This document shows, piece after piece, positions 50,767 to 59,633 of a stretch of 64,000 nucleotides of DNA. Within the stretch, counting starts at the first letter, position 1. Every line of letters begins with the position of its first letter. The notes beneath the pieces were generated by a model. It was given only the letters and a program-made list of their open reading frames with translations. It was not told where the DNA came from and searched no databases. The DNA is from PGYR01 sp046290495 (GTDB taxonomy: Bacteria > Bacteroidota > Ignavibacteria > Kapaibacteriales > UBA2268): positions 744,001 to 808,000 of the forward strand of contig JBKAGT010000006.1 in assembly GCA_046290495.1 (NCBI GenBank), given 5' to 3'. The position numbers and the translations under genes are program-made.

Positions 50767-52836
50767 ATGTATAGAATTATTATAATTTTTATATTTCTTA
50801 TAGGCATATCTGTCTCTGCTTCTGAAGTAGATGAAATCAGAGCTGAGTTAGATGGCAAGTTAGGACTAAACAATCAAGGTACAGAGTTTTGGTTGTCATA
50901 TCCAGATATGTTTAGTGTAGATATTTATGAGAATTTTTATATTTCTCTTTTATCAGAAACAGAGAATGTTGTACATCTGAGAAGTGCAGGTGGATCAGTC
51001 GATTCAACTATAATACTCAAAGCAAATGAGTCTAAAATAATTAGAATCTTTTTAAGGGAATATAATTTCTTTGAAAGCCAAAGAACAATTTCAAAAGTTA
51101 TTGAATCAGTTGGAATCCATATTCAGTCTGAAAATCCGATTACTGTACACACATTTAATACCTATGCTGGATTGAAAGATGCCAGCTTGGCTTTGCCAGT
51201 TTCTTCTCTTGGTAAAGAATACATGCTTCAGACTTACTACAAAGGACCTGGAGTATCCATAGTTGCTCCATACGATGATACAAAAATAAAATTGAGACTT
51301 GCAAAGTCAAACCCTGATTTAACAATAATGACAGAAGACAGTTCTGAATACAAAGGTGGCGACAGTTTAGTCGTAAGTTTAAATAAAGGTGAGGTTTGGT
51401 ATATATTCTCAACAGATACAACAGGCGACTTGACTGGTTCTATGATAAATTCAAACAATCCAATTAATGTTACATACTCACATTATGTTATAGATAGACC
51501 TAGGTATTCTAATCATGCTAATGAAATACATACTGTGCTATATCCTATTAATACTTGGGGAAAGGAATATTTCGTTCCATCTTACGAGGAATTTAATATT
51601 ACTAACTCGGTTAGAATTAGTACAGTTCATGATAATGTTGAATTATTTAAAGATGGAATTTATTGGACAACCATCAATAATACCTTTGAAAATCAAGTAT
51701 TTGAGTCAATACTTTGGTCTAAAGAGAATAAAAGCCCTCAAGTAATAACTAGTAATAAACCAATATCAGTATTGTTTTTTTCAGACAGAGAAATATATGA
51801 AGGTGAATCACTTTTTAACAGTTTCAGTGTTAACACATTAACTTCTTTAGAACAGTTTACTTATAGAGCATATTTTTCCATTCCCAATAAACATAGTTAT
51901 TTATATTTAGACACTATGGTTAATAGATTAGTGATTAATTATAGAACCTTAAATAGCGAAGTGCCAAATGATATAGAAATATCAATTGTAGACACTTCAA
52001 AGATTGTAAAGTGGAAGAACTTTAAAGAAGAATTTGGTGACAATTACATTTCAAGGGAAATCAATGGTTATAATTACTTCAGCCATTCTTTTAGTTTGCC
52101 TGATTCTTGTGAAGTATATATTCGAGCTAAAAATACTAGGTTTGGCGGTTACTATTATCGCATATATAGCAGACCTCCAGGTGTTTACCCTGGTGTTATC
52201 GTAGATCATGATAGCTACGCCTTCCCAATTTCAACAAACACAATAGACCTAACTACTTCAGATACAACTACTCCTAAAGTGACTTTGACACAGATGAATA
52301 ATAGAACTCATGGAATTGTTTATGATTTTGATGAAAATGCTTCTGGCTTGGCAGAGCTCTATATGTTAGAAGAGTATAGTCATAATTATAACTACAATTT
52401 AATTTCTGCGGATAGAGGGTTTTTAGTTAATGAAGACGTCAACTCATTTATATCAGGTGAACCAGTCCAACTTGAATTCGAATTAACAAAGAAGGACCCC
52501 AATGCAGATGCTTTCGCAGTACTTTATACTACAGATAAAGCTGGCAATGATACTCTAGTTTTTGTGAATGAAGAGCTGTTTACTTCAGTGGAATCTGAGT
52601 CAGAGATTGACCAGTTTGTATCAATAACTAATGATGAATTGATATTCAATAATCCAATATTTAATAGTGAAATTAATAAACTTAGTTTATTCGACATCAA
52701 CGGCAGTGTTGTTAAATCAATTGTTAAACCACAAAGAAATAGAATAAATATAAGTGAACTAAATTCTGGAACTTATTTTCTTATGATAAGAACAACTAAT
52801 AAGTTCTATGCTAAGAAGTTTAGTGTGGTAAGGTAA
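50767..52836 (+). CDS. secreted IgGFc-binding-like protein with T9SS sorting domain (paralogue)
   Basis: I take the start at 50767, where a signal peptide begins (MYRIIIIFIFLIGISVSAS); the open frame extends upstream to 50725 but the extra residues are polar and Cys/His-rich. The 689 residues have the IgGFc-binding-like domain (GTEFWLSYPDMFS, IQSENPITVHTFNTYAG, ALPVSSLGKEYMLQTYYKGP, GSMINSNNPINVTYSHYV, YPINTWGKEYFVPSYEE), a beta-rich middle and a T9SS type A sorting domain (LSLFDINGSVVKSI ... LNSGTYFLMIRTTNK). It matches the protein at 46759 in architecture. The transcript is isolated by a terminator upstream of it. Confidence 0.85.
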   Translation: MYRIIIIFIFLIGISVSASEVDEIRAELDGKLGLNNQGTEFWLSYPDMFSVDIYENFYISLLSETENVVHLRSAGGSVDSTIILKANESKIIRIFLREYNFFESQRTISKVIESVGIHIQSENPITVHTFNTYAGLKDASLALPVSSLGKEYMLQTYYKGPGVSIVAPYDDTKIKLRLAKSNPDLTIMTEDSSEYKGGDSLVVSLNKGEVWYIFSTDTTGDLTGSMINSNNPINVTYSHYVIDRPRYSNHANEIHTVLYPINTWGKEYFVPSYEEFNITNSVRISTVHDNVELFKDGIYWTTINNTFENQVFESILWSKENKSPQVITSNKPISVLFFSDREIYEGESLFNSFSVNTLTSLEQFTYRAYFSIPNKHSYLYLDTMVNRLVINYRTLNSEVPNDIEISIVDTSKIVKWKNFKEEFGDNYISREINGYNYFSHSFSLPDSCEVYIRAKNTRFGGYYYRIYSRPPGVYPGVIVDHDSYAFPISTNTIDLTTSDTTTPKVTLTQMNNRTHGIVYDFDENASGLAELYMLEEYSHNYNYNLISADRGFLVNEDVNSFISGEPVQLEFELTKKDPNADAFAVLYTTDKAGNDTLVFVNEELFTSVESESEIDQFVSITNDELIFNNPIFNSEINKLSLFDINGSVVKSIVKPQRNRINISELNSGTYFLMIRTTNKFYAKKFSVVR

Positions 52837-52875
52837 AAAAATACCCCAGAATAATAAATTCTTCTGGGGTATAAA
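52834..52875 (-). terminator. terminator of the broken lipoprotein gene
   Basis: ATACCCCAGAA and TTCTGGGGTAT form a perfect 11-base stem with a ten-base A/T loop. On the minus strand seven T follow at once, so it ends the lipoprotein gene's transcript. It also lies just past the T9SS protein stop (52836) on the plus strand. Confidence 0.85.
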
Positions 52876-52898
52876 TACTCAAATTTTTCTTTAATTAC

Positions 52899-53468
52899 CT
52901 AAAACTCACCATCCTGTGACCAGAAATATGCCTCGAATTTGCGACCTTTGTAAGTAGCATTTATTACACCAGAATAATCATAAGTAGTGCTAAGTAACTG
53001 TCTGTTTTTGTAAATAGTTATCTCTCCAGCAAAAGGTTTCAGTCTTTCAAAATCATCTGCTCCTGCTTCTTTTACACTTGTGAAGTGCACCTCAACATTA
53101 TAATTTTCTATTGTAGTTGTTTCTTGCAACAGAACATAGTGCTCATATATACTATGTGTACCATCAACAAATTCACTAAAATTCTTGTCTTTTTTGATAT
53201 TGAAATTAATTCTTAGTGTCCCTATATCTGAAGCTAATCAAAATTGTCTAAAGTAATTACTATTAAGTAGCATCCCACTTCCATAAAGAACAATATTACC
53301 AGTGCTTGTATGAGATTTACCATCAACCCCAACATAGGTCATTTTAGTACCTTCTGCTCCTACTACAGCAGCAGAGAGTCCATCAGCACTACTGTTTGTG
53401 CCATTGTCATCTCCACAACCAAATAATACAAACAGTGATAGGGTAATGAGTAAAATTTTTAATTTCAT
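52899..53468 (-). pseudogene. lipoprotein gene interrupted by an in-frame TGA
   Basis: A lipoprotein signal (LLITLSLFVLFGCGDDN, Cys18) starts a 76-residue open frame that ends in TGA at 53240-53238. The same frame continues without another stop (LASDIGTLRINFNIKKDKNF) for 112 more codons to 52899. Reading through gives one ~188-residue protein with uniform beta-rich composition (DDFERLKPFAGEITIYKNRQ near the end). The break is one base: any single change of TGA to a sense codon restores the gene. No family is recognised. The gap 53130-53237 is thus coding, not intergenic. Confidence 0.8.
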
Positions 53469-53533
53469 TTCATCTCCAATTGTTTCAATAAATAATATCC
53501 GAAAATATTTAAATTTTCTTATCTTTGCAACCT

Positions 53534-53857
53534 ATGATATTAGAACTAACACAGATATTGAAATTAGATAATATTAATTCAGCTAATCAGGAAACTCCAG
53601 AAGTTGAAGAGATAGTTGAAGTAGATGTAGCTAATCCTGCAAAGGTTATTCTATTTGACGATGAATGGCACACTTTTGATGAAGTTATTAACCAACTGAT
53701 AAAGGCCATAAACTGTGATTATCACAAAGCACAGCAAATTACTTGGCAAGTGCACAACCACGGCAAAGCTGTTGTTTACTCAGGTGATATGCCGGGATGC
53801 CTTCGCGTTAGTGCTATACTTGAAGAAATTGCTCTTCACACCGAAATAGAAATGTAA
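53534..53857 (+). CDS. clpS: ATP-dependent Clp protease adaptor ClpS
   Basis: ClpS binds N-degron substrates and hands them to ClpAP/ClpCP. The start used is ATG at 53534; a TTG at 53525 is an alternative that adds three residues. After a short polar N-terminus the ClpS fold is clear: KVILFDDEWHTFDEVINQL, HNHGKAVVYSGDMPGCLRVS and ALHTEIEM. The N-terminal extension (~35 acidic residues, VEEIVEVDVANP) is typical. Convergent with the M48 gene: their stop codons abut without any gap. Confidence 0.93.
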   Translation: MILELTQILKLDNINSANQETPEVEEIVEVDVANPAKVILFDDEWHTFDEVINQLIKAINCDYHKAQQITWQVHNHGKAVVYSGDMPGCLRVSAILEEIALHTEIEM

Positions 53858-55096
53858 TTAGAACTTTATTTTCTTAATTGCTCTTATTCTTTTTACTACT
53901 GGGGGATGTGAATAATTCATAAATACAAACCACGGATGAGGAGTTAAATTAGATAGATTGTCTTTTGAAAGCTTCTTAAGTGCATCTATCATATCATTCT
54001 TATTTTTTCTGCCAACTACTGCAAACTCATCTGCTTCGAACTCATTCTTGCGAGATAGCATATTCATCAGTATTGATAGAATTGATTCAATTGGGCTAAA
54101 CAACAAAGAGAAATACAAGAATCCAGCATATAATGGGCTGCTGTCCATATAGAATGCTTGATATAGGTTACTGTCGTATAAGAATATAGAGAGCAAAAAG
54201 AAAAGAACACCAGTATGTAGTACACTAATTACCATTCCTTGCTGTATATGTTTTTTCTTGTAGTGTCCTATTTCATGAGCTAATACAGAAACTAATTCAC
54301 CAACAGAATGATTTTCTACTAATGTATCAAATAGGGCAATACGCTTATTTTTACCGAATCCAGTGAAGAATGCATTTGATTTTGTGGATCGTTTTGACCC
54401 ATCAATTATATAAATTTCTTGCAACGGAAAGTCCACTTTGTCTGAGAATTCCAGAATCTTATCTTTCAGCTCCCCATCTTCTAAATGGGTGTATTTGTTG
54501 AATAGTGGCATTATCCAGCGTGGTGCTACATACTGCATAGCCAATGTGATTACAACTAGTGAAAGCCATGCGTAGAGCCAGCTAAGTTGACCCAATTCAT
54601 TAAAAATATATAGAATTAGTGCCAAGACTAAGCCACCAAGCACAGCCATTAGAACTAACCCTTTTACAATATCAACTACGAAAGTAGCTGCTGTAGTTTT
54701 GTTGAATCCATACTTTTCCTCTATAACAAATGTGGAATAAATACTAAATGGGAGTGATAGTATTTGTTGTGCTAGCATTATTATTCCGAAGAAATAGAGC
54801 CCTCTAACAATGAAGTTATCAGACAGTGATTCAGCAACTGTGTTTACATATTCGAATCCACCCATTTGCCAGAAAACTAAGAATAGGATAAGATTAAACA
54901 CAGATTTTACAAATCCAAATTTGGTTCTATAACTAGTGTATTCTTGTGATTTTCTATATGTTTCTGCATCATATTCATCAGCAAATTCTTCTGGTAGTTT
55001 GTCATTTAGATTATTTAAATTTAATAACTTAACAACGTTATCTATTATGAACTCAATCAGTAGAATTGCGAGTATTATAATTCCGTAAGTATTCAT
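53858..55096 (-). CDS. M48-family membrane metalloprotease (Ste24/CAAX-type)
   Basis: M48A-type proteases sit in the membrane and cleave or process proteins. The 412 residues have about six to seven helices and the zinc motif HEIGH at 274-278 (AHEIGHYKKKH), with the third ligand Glu in NEFEADEFAV (about 350). RSTKSNAFFTGFGKNKRIAL is a typical neighbouring motif. In bacteria without prenylation it likely has a general membrane-quality role (inference). Own promoter; ends at the clpS stop. Confidence 0.93.
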   Translation of the reverse strand: MNTYGIIILAILLIEFIIDNVVKLLNLNNLNDKLPEEFADEYDAETYRKSQEYTSYRTKFGFVKSVFNLILFLVFWQMGGFEYVNTVAESLSDNFIVRGLYFFGIIMLAQQILSLPFSIYSTFVIEEKYGFNKTTAATFVVDIVKGLVLMAVLGGLVLALILYIFNELGQLSWLYAWLSLVVITLAMQYVAPRWIMPLFNKYTHLEDGELKDKILEFSDKVDFPLQEIYIIDGSKRSTKSNAFFTGFGKNKRIALFDTLVENHSVGELVSVLAHEIGHYKKKHIQQGMVISVLHTGVLFFLLSIFLYDSNLYQAFYMDSSPLYAGFLYFSLLFSPIESILSILMNMLSRKNEFEADEFAVVGRKNKNDMIDALKKLSKDNLSNLTPHPWFVFMNYSHPPVVKRIRAIKKIKF

Positions 55097-55207
55097 TTTT
55101 TCATCTTTTTCATTTTGTTGATTACAAAGCTAATGATTATTAATCAACTAACATTAGGATTAACTCGTTATAAAACTATATATATTATTGAAATAAAAAA
55201 TTGATAA

Positions 55208-56245
55208 ATGAAAAAAACCATTCTTTTTACTTTACTTGCATTAATTTCTACATCTTGCTTTTTCTCAGTTCCACCTTATAAGGGTGATAAATCTGACCAT
55301 TTCGATGGTGAGCAATTTTATAACTTAGACAAACCACAAGATTTCAACTATTTAGATTTACTTAAATTCTTTGCATTTCGTACTGACGGATATTGGGCAG
55401 ATTATTACCCTCAGAAAATAGATCCGAATTTACGTGATTATGTTGGTAATGGTGAGTTAGAGGTGACGTTCATTGGTCACGCCTCTACGCTAATCCAATT
55501 TGATAGTATTAATGTATTGTGTGATCCCGTTTGGTCTGAGTACACTACACCAGTGAAGCCAATAGGGCCAAAAAGAAGAAGAGATCCGGGTATAGAGTTT
55601 GACAGTTTACCTCCAATTGATCTGGTAGTGATTAGCCACAATCATTATGATCACATGGACTTTGAAACATTAGAAAGACTAAAAGAGAGAAACGATCCGC
55701 TTATACTTTATCCTTTGGGAAATAAGCCGTTGTTTGATGATTATAATATTCCAAATTCAGACGATATGGATTGGTGGGATGAGAAAGTAATAAAAGACAG
55801 AAAAATTACTTTTGTTCCTGCAAGACACTTTGCTAATAGGGGAATAGCTGATAGAAATGGTACTTTGTGGGGTGGTTATGTGTTTGAATCGGACGGTGGA
55901 CCTGTTTATTTTGCTGGCGATACAGGCTTTGGTATTCATTTCACGCAAATCAAAGATAAGTTCGGACCAATGAGATTTTCTATTCTTCCAATCGCTCCTA
56001 TAATTCCACGTTCATTTATGCAGGAAGTACACCAAGACGCTAGAGAAGCAGTTCTATCTCATATAGAATTAGAATCACAACAAAGCATCGGTATCCATTT
56101 CGGTACATTCAAACAAGCCGGAGATGCAATGGTAACACCCATTGATTCATTGATAGTAGGTCTAAAAGATAATAATGTATCACCAAAGGAGTTCTTTCTT
56201 CCAGGACTTGGAAGAGTTGTTAAAGTACCACCTTTGAGAAAATAA
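55208..56245 (+). CDS. MBL-fold metallo-hydrolase lipoprotein (NAPE-PLD/UlaG-like)
   Basis: A lipoprotein signal (ALISTSCFFSVPP, Cys17) is followed by a metallo-beta-lactamase fold. Metal ligands are seen in HNHYDHMD (His144, His146, Asp148, His149), in RHFANRG (about His202), in GDTGFG (Asp in YFAGDTGF) and a C-terminal His in SIGIHFGTFK. WSEYTTPVKPIGPKRRRDPG and the overall length match the NAPE-PLD-like hydrolase family; the substrate is probably a phosphodiester, but this is family inference. The anchored form suggests the periplasm or outer membrane. Confidence 0.88.
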   Translation: MKKTILFTLLALISTSCFFSVPPYKGDKSDHFDGEQFYNLDKPQDFNYLDLLKFFAFRTDGYWADYYPQKIDPNLRDYVGNGELEVTFIGHASTLIQFDSINVLCDPVWSEYTTPVKPIGPKRRRDPGIEFDSLPPIDLVVISHNHYDHMDFETLERLKERNDPLILYPLGNKPLFDDYNIPNSDDMDWWDEKVIKDRKITFVPARHFANRGIADRNGTLWGGYVFESDGGPVYFAGDTGFGIHFTQIKDKFGPMRFSILPIAPIIPRSFMQEVHQDAREAVLSHIELESQQSIGIHFGTFKQAGDAMVTPIDSLIVGLKDNNVSPKEFFLPGLGRVVKVPPLRK

Positions 56246-56246
56246 A

Positions 56247-57695
56247 TTATCTGCCAAGAGCGTGGCGAAGTGACATCAGCCCAACAGTACCGAATCCTAA
56301 TAGAAATAGTATTTGGAAAGGAATAGCAGCTATCTCTAAGTGGTAGAGTGAGTATCCAATTCCAACGACAAAGTATAGTGTCAATAGTAGCTCTACAGCA
56401 ACTAACATTGTAACTCTGTTCTGTCTGTATTTCTTTTTGATTGTATTCTTCGGTGCTTTGTCGCCATCTTTAGGAGTACGCGTGAACTCAGTTTTCTTTC
56501 CAACCAATGCTTCCAATACTGCTTTGGTATTGTTCACTGCCAAACCCATAGACCCAGCTAAAAAGACAGGGAAGAGGAGTATTCGCTTTCTCCAATCTAA
56601 GTGTATTGCCTTTTGACCATACATATAGAATAGGAATGTGGAGATAGAAGCAAGCACAAATATTGACATTAGTGAATAAACGCTGTCATAACCAGTAGTT
56701 GATATTTTTATCATCACTATTGGGATATTAAGCATTGCTACTAATATAATGAATGGGAATACTATATTACTTGTTAAGTGGATAAAGCATTCTAGCTTTA
56801 CTTTTGGTTTTAGCTTCGATTTCCATACCATTGGCAATAGTTTTAGAGCAGTTTCTACTGCACCTTTTGTCCAACGGAATTGTTGTGTTTTCAATGCATT
56901 TATGTCAGCAGGTAATTCTGCTGGAGATGTAACGTCATTAAGGAATTTGAATTTCCAGCCATTCAGTTGAGCTCTGTAACTAAGATCAAAGTCTTCAGTT
57001 AGTGTGTCTGCTTGCCAGTTGCCAGCATCTATTATACAGTCTTTTCTCCAAATACCAGCCGTGCCGTTGAAGTTGATAAAGAAACCAGCTTTATTCCTAA
57101 CTTGCTGCTCTATAACAAAGTGACCGTCGAGTGCAATGGCTTGTGCTTTAGTTAAGTAAGACTCGTCGCCATTAATATGTTCCCATCTAGTCTGCACCAT
57201 TCCCACTTTCTCGTTCTGAAAGTGTGGCACTGTGCGTTTTAGGAAATCTTTCTTAGGTACAAAGTCGGCATCGAATATTGCAACGAATTCACCTTTTGCT
57301 ATCTTTAGTCCTTCTTTGAGTGCACCTGCCTTGTAGCCAGTTCTATCAACTCTATGAATATAAGATATATCATAACCCTTTGCTTCATATTCTAAACAAA
57401 GTTTTTTGGCTAGTGCTTGAGTTTCATCAGTAGAATCATCGAGTACTTGTATTTCTAATTTGTCTTTCGGGTAATCTATTTCACAGATAGAGCCTATAAG
57501 TCTTTCTACCACATATAGTTCATTGAACATAGGTAGCTGAATAGTGACCAATGGCCATTCACCTTTTTGCTCGACTTCTTGAGTGTCTTGCAACTTAGTT
57601 TTTCTATAGTAGTATAGTAATACTATCCCGTGGATACCAAACCCAAAAAGAATAGTCAACGCTATAAAATAGATTGTAAGAAGTAAACTTTCCAT
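56247..57695 (-). CDS. glycosyltransferase family 2, processive, membrane-bound
   Basis: The 482-residue enzyme has one N-terminal membrane helix (about 4-24) and about four C-terminal helices around a GT2 catalytic domain. Motifs are the nucleotide-binding VTIQLPMFNELYVVERLIGS, the DxD DADFVPKKDFL, NGTAGIWRKDCIIDAG, TEDFDLSYRAQLNGWKF and the processivity motif QQFRWTKG (QxxRW). This is the pattern of cellulose-synthase-like or beta-mannan/exopolysaccharide polymerases. Sugar donor and product cannot be read. Convergent with the upstream MBL gene, one base apart. Confidence 0.92.
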   Translation of the reverse strand: MESLLLTIYFIALTILFGFGIHGIVLLYYYRKTKLQDTQEVEQKGEWPLVTIQLPMFNELYVVERLIGSICEIDYPKDKLEIQVLDDSTDETQALAKKLCLEYEAKGYDISYIHRVDRTGYKAGALKEGLKIAKGEFVAIFDADFVPKKDFLKRTVPHFQNEKVGMVQTRWEHINGDESYLTKAQAIALDGHFVIEQQVRNKAGFFINFNGTAGIWRKDCIIDAGNWQADTLTEDFDLSYRAQLNGWKFKFLNDVTSPAELPADINALKTQQFRWTKGAVETALKLLPMVWKSKLKPKVKLECFIHLTSNIVFPFIILVAMLNIPIVMIKISTTGYDSVYSLMSIFVLASISTFLFYMYGQKAIHLDWRKRILLFPVFLAGSMGLAVNNTKAVLEALVGKKTEFTRTPKDGDKAPKNTIKKKYRQNRVTMLVAVELLLTLYFVVGIGYSLYHLEIAAIPFQILFLLGFGTVGLMSLRHALGR

Positions 57696-57810
57696 AAGGA
57701 AGTTTTTTTCCCTTTAGATTAAAAATTAAACAACAAAATTACTAAATATTATCTTAAAACAACAAAAAATCGGTTCACAGTGTACAAATAATAGGAGAGT
57801 TTATTGTCTG

Positions 57811-58437
57811 CTATTGCTTGCGTTTATCCCACCAAAACTTCTTTATTAAGAAAATTGCAATTACTATACCAATTATTGGAAATATGATTTTTCCATATAA
57901 ACCCAAATATTCAAGTATCTCTTCATAATTATTGCCAAATACATAGCCAAGATATATTAGTATTGTGTTCCAAACTAATGCACTAGCAGCTGAAAGAATA
58001 ATTGTTTTCTTTAAGTCAAGTTCCGAAAGGCCAGCAAAGAATGAAATTACAGCTCTAGTACCAGATAAGAATCTATTTGCTACTATTAGATAGTAACCCC
58101 ACTTCCTAAACCATTCCTCTGGCTTTTCTAAACTTTCTTGATTAATAAAAGGAAGTCTATTAGAATTAACTATCCGCTCACCAAACTTACTACCGAGTGC
58201 AAACATAATTATGAAACCAAGAACAGAACCAATAGTAGCGAACACCAATAGCGGTAGAAACCCAATAGTGCCAATACCCACTAGTGTACCCATAAAAACA
58301 AGCACAGAATCACTTGGTGAAGGAGGGAATATATTTTCGAGCATAGTGATGAATAAGGCAAATCCAAGTACCCAGTACCATTCTAAGTGCGACAGAAAAT
58401 TTATTGCTGATTCTAAGTCAACTATGCTTTCAAACAT
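57811..58437 (-). CDS. DedA/SNARE-associated family membrane protein
   Basis: DedA proteins are membrane transporters, some moving lipid carriers such as undecaprenyl phosphate across the inner membrane. The 208 residues show typical sequence FALFITMLENIFPPSPSDSV, GKIGS-like region FGERIVNSNRLPFIN, and ANRFLSGTRAVISFFAGLSE with Arg of the RxxxG-type motif. About five hydrophobic segments. It may recycle lipid carriers used by the GT2 or peptidoglycan genes (inference). Confidence 0.92.
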   Translation of the reverse strand: MFESIVDLESAINFLSHLEWYWVLGFALFITMLENIFPPSPSDSVLVFMGTLVGIGTIGFLPLLVFATIGSVLGFIIMFALGSKFGERIVNSNRLPFINQESLEKPEEWFRKWGYYLIVANRFLSGTRAVISFFAGLSELDLKKTIILSAASALVWNTILIYLGYVFGNNYEEILEYLGLYGKIIFPIIGIVIAIFLIKKFWWDKRKQ

Positions 58438-58742
58438 TATGTATTACAATTGTTATTATGTAAAATACAATATAGCTAAAGAAAAAATATTTTCAATTCT
58501 TCTTGCATTATATTCAGAAACGTAATAATTTTGAATTCAATTTTACAACACAACTCAAAAAAGTTGATAACAACAAAACAATATAATACAACTATGATGC
58601 CCATGCATTGGATTAATTCCAGGGCAATGATTATGTGCAATAGGCATAATCAGATAAAGCGTAATCATGCTTAATCCCAAATCACATTAGTTGTCGTCCT
58701 TTATATTATTGTTTTTACCCATAGTTTTAGTTTTCGTTCAAG
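58438..58742. other. 305-base intergenic region with nested inverted repeats
   Basis: No ORF or tRNA was found. Nested complementary segments are in order: AATATA/TATATT (58580, 58702), ACAACTA/TAGTTGT (58588-58594, 58688-58694), GGATTAA/TTAATCC (58610-58616, 58671-58677) and TGATTATG/CATAATCA (58628-58635, 58645-58652, loop nine bases). The last arm can also pair with GCGTAATCATGC (58659-58670). This could be an untranslated structured RNA or a cruciform element upstream of the divergent channel gene. Confidence 0.5.
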
Positions 58743-59348
58743 ATGGAATTGTTATCAATCATAGCTTTAATCAGTGTATTCGTATTTTCAATTAGTGCTA
58801 CTCTGCAATCTATACAGAAGCGTTATGATATGTTCGGTATTGCATTCGTTACTTTCGTTACCTCGGTTGGTGGGGGAACGGTTAGGGATTTGTTGCTCGG
58901 TTGTCACCCACTGTTTTGGATGGAAGACCCATCATTCGTAATTGCTATACTTACGGGTGTGTTTTCTACTTTTGTGTTCAAGCGAAAAATGCTGATACTA
59001 AAGCAAACATTCTTCCTATTCGACACTCTTGGCATTAGCTTGTCGGCAATTATAGGGACCCAAAAAGCTATAGATTTTGGTGTGCATCCATTGATTGCAA
59101 TCTTCTTTGGGTTAGTAACTGCTGTGTTTGGCGGTATATTGCGTGATATGATGACTAACCAGATCCCTCTTGTTTTCAGAAAGGAGATATACGCTTCTGC
59201 TGTGCTGGCTGGTGGGTTTATCTACGTAGTCTTGAGTTACCTCTCTGCTCCGAGTTGGTTGTTAGTGGGTTTACCAATTGTTTTCATTTTCGCAATCAGA
59301 ATAGTGTCAATAAAGTATAAGTTGTCACTTCCACGGGTAACGCTTTGA
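58743..59348 (+). CDS. trimeric intracellular cation channel family protein (TRIC/YicG-like)
   Basis: The 201-residue, seven-helix protein belongs to the UPF0126/TRIC family. It has two internal repeats each with a glycine-rich Arg motif: VTSVGGGTVRDLLLG and VTAVFGGILRDMMTN, plus HPLFWMEDPSF. These proteins form K+-type ion channels in homologues; some bacterial ones are linked to amino-acid import. Specificity unknown. It is followed 30 bases later by a small membrane gene. Confidence 0.93.
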   Translation: MELLSIIALISVFVFSISATLQSIQKRYDMFGIAFVTFVTSVGGGTVRDLLLGCHPLFWMEDPSFVIAILTGVFSTFVFKRKMLILKQTFFLFDTLGISLSAIIGTQKAIDFGVHPLIAIFFGLVTAVFGGILRDMMTNQIPLVFRKEIYASAVLAGGFIYVVLSYLSAPSWLLVGLPIVFIFAIRIVSIKYKLSLPRVTL

Positions 59349-59378
59349 TTTCTAGCGTTATTTTATTATGTTATATTT

Positions 59379-59573
59379 ATGATAAGAAAATCAATCTTAA
59401 TACCTTTGTTTATACTAGAAGCAGTCTTAACTTTCGTGATATTTTATTATTTGAAAGGCGATACTTTATTAACAGCATCACTAATTACAGTAGTGACATC
59501 GATACTATTCTTTGTTGGTAACCATTACGGAATGAAGAAGCAACAACTCAAAGAAGACGAGGAATACGCCTAG
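59379..59573 (+). CDS. small two-helix membrane protein, unknown
   Basis: The 64-residue ORF has two helices (about 6-25 and 31-49) with a polar Lys/Glu tail (KKQQLKEDEEYA) and a good Met start 30 bases after the TRIC stop. No family recognised; likely co-transcribed with the channel gene. Confidence 0.6.
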   Translation: MIRKSILIPLFILEAVLTFVIFYYLKGDTLLTASLITVVTSILFFVGNHYGMKKQQLKEDEEYA

Positions 59574-59633
59574 AAATGGGGTATGGATGTTGAGGATCTG
59601 TAGGGGTTTGATTAAATTTTTGCAATATTAATC

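Noticed and set aside
53238..53240. In-frame TGA considered as a selenocysteine codon
   Set aside because: No hairpin of the bacterial SECIS type is evident directly downstream, the protein is not a redox family, and TGA serves as a stop in several genes here.
58211..58525. 104-residue plus-strand frame overlapping the DedA gene
   Set aside because: Opposite strand of a well-supported membrane protein, without any recognisable domain.
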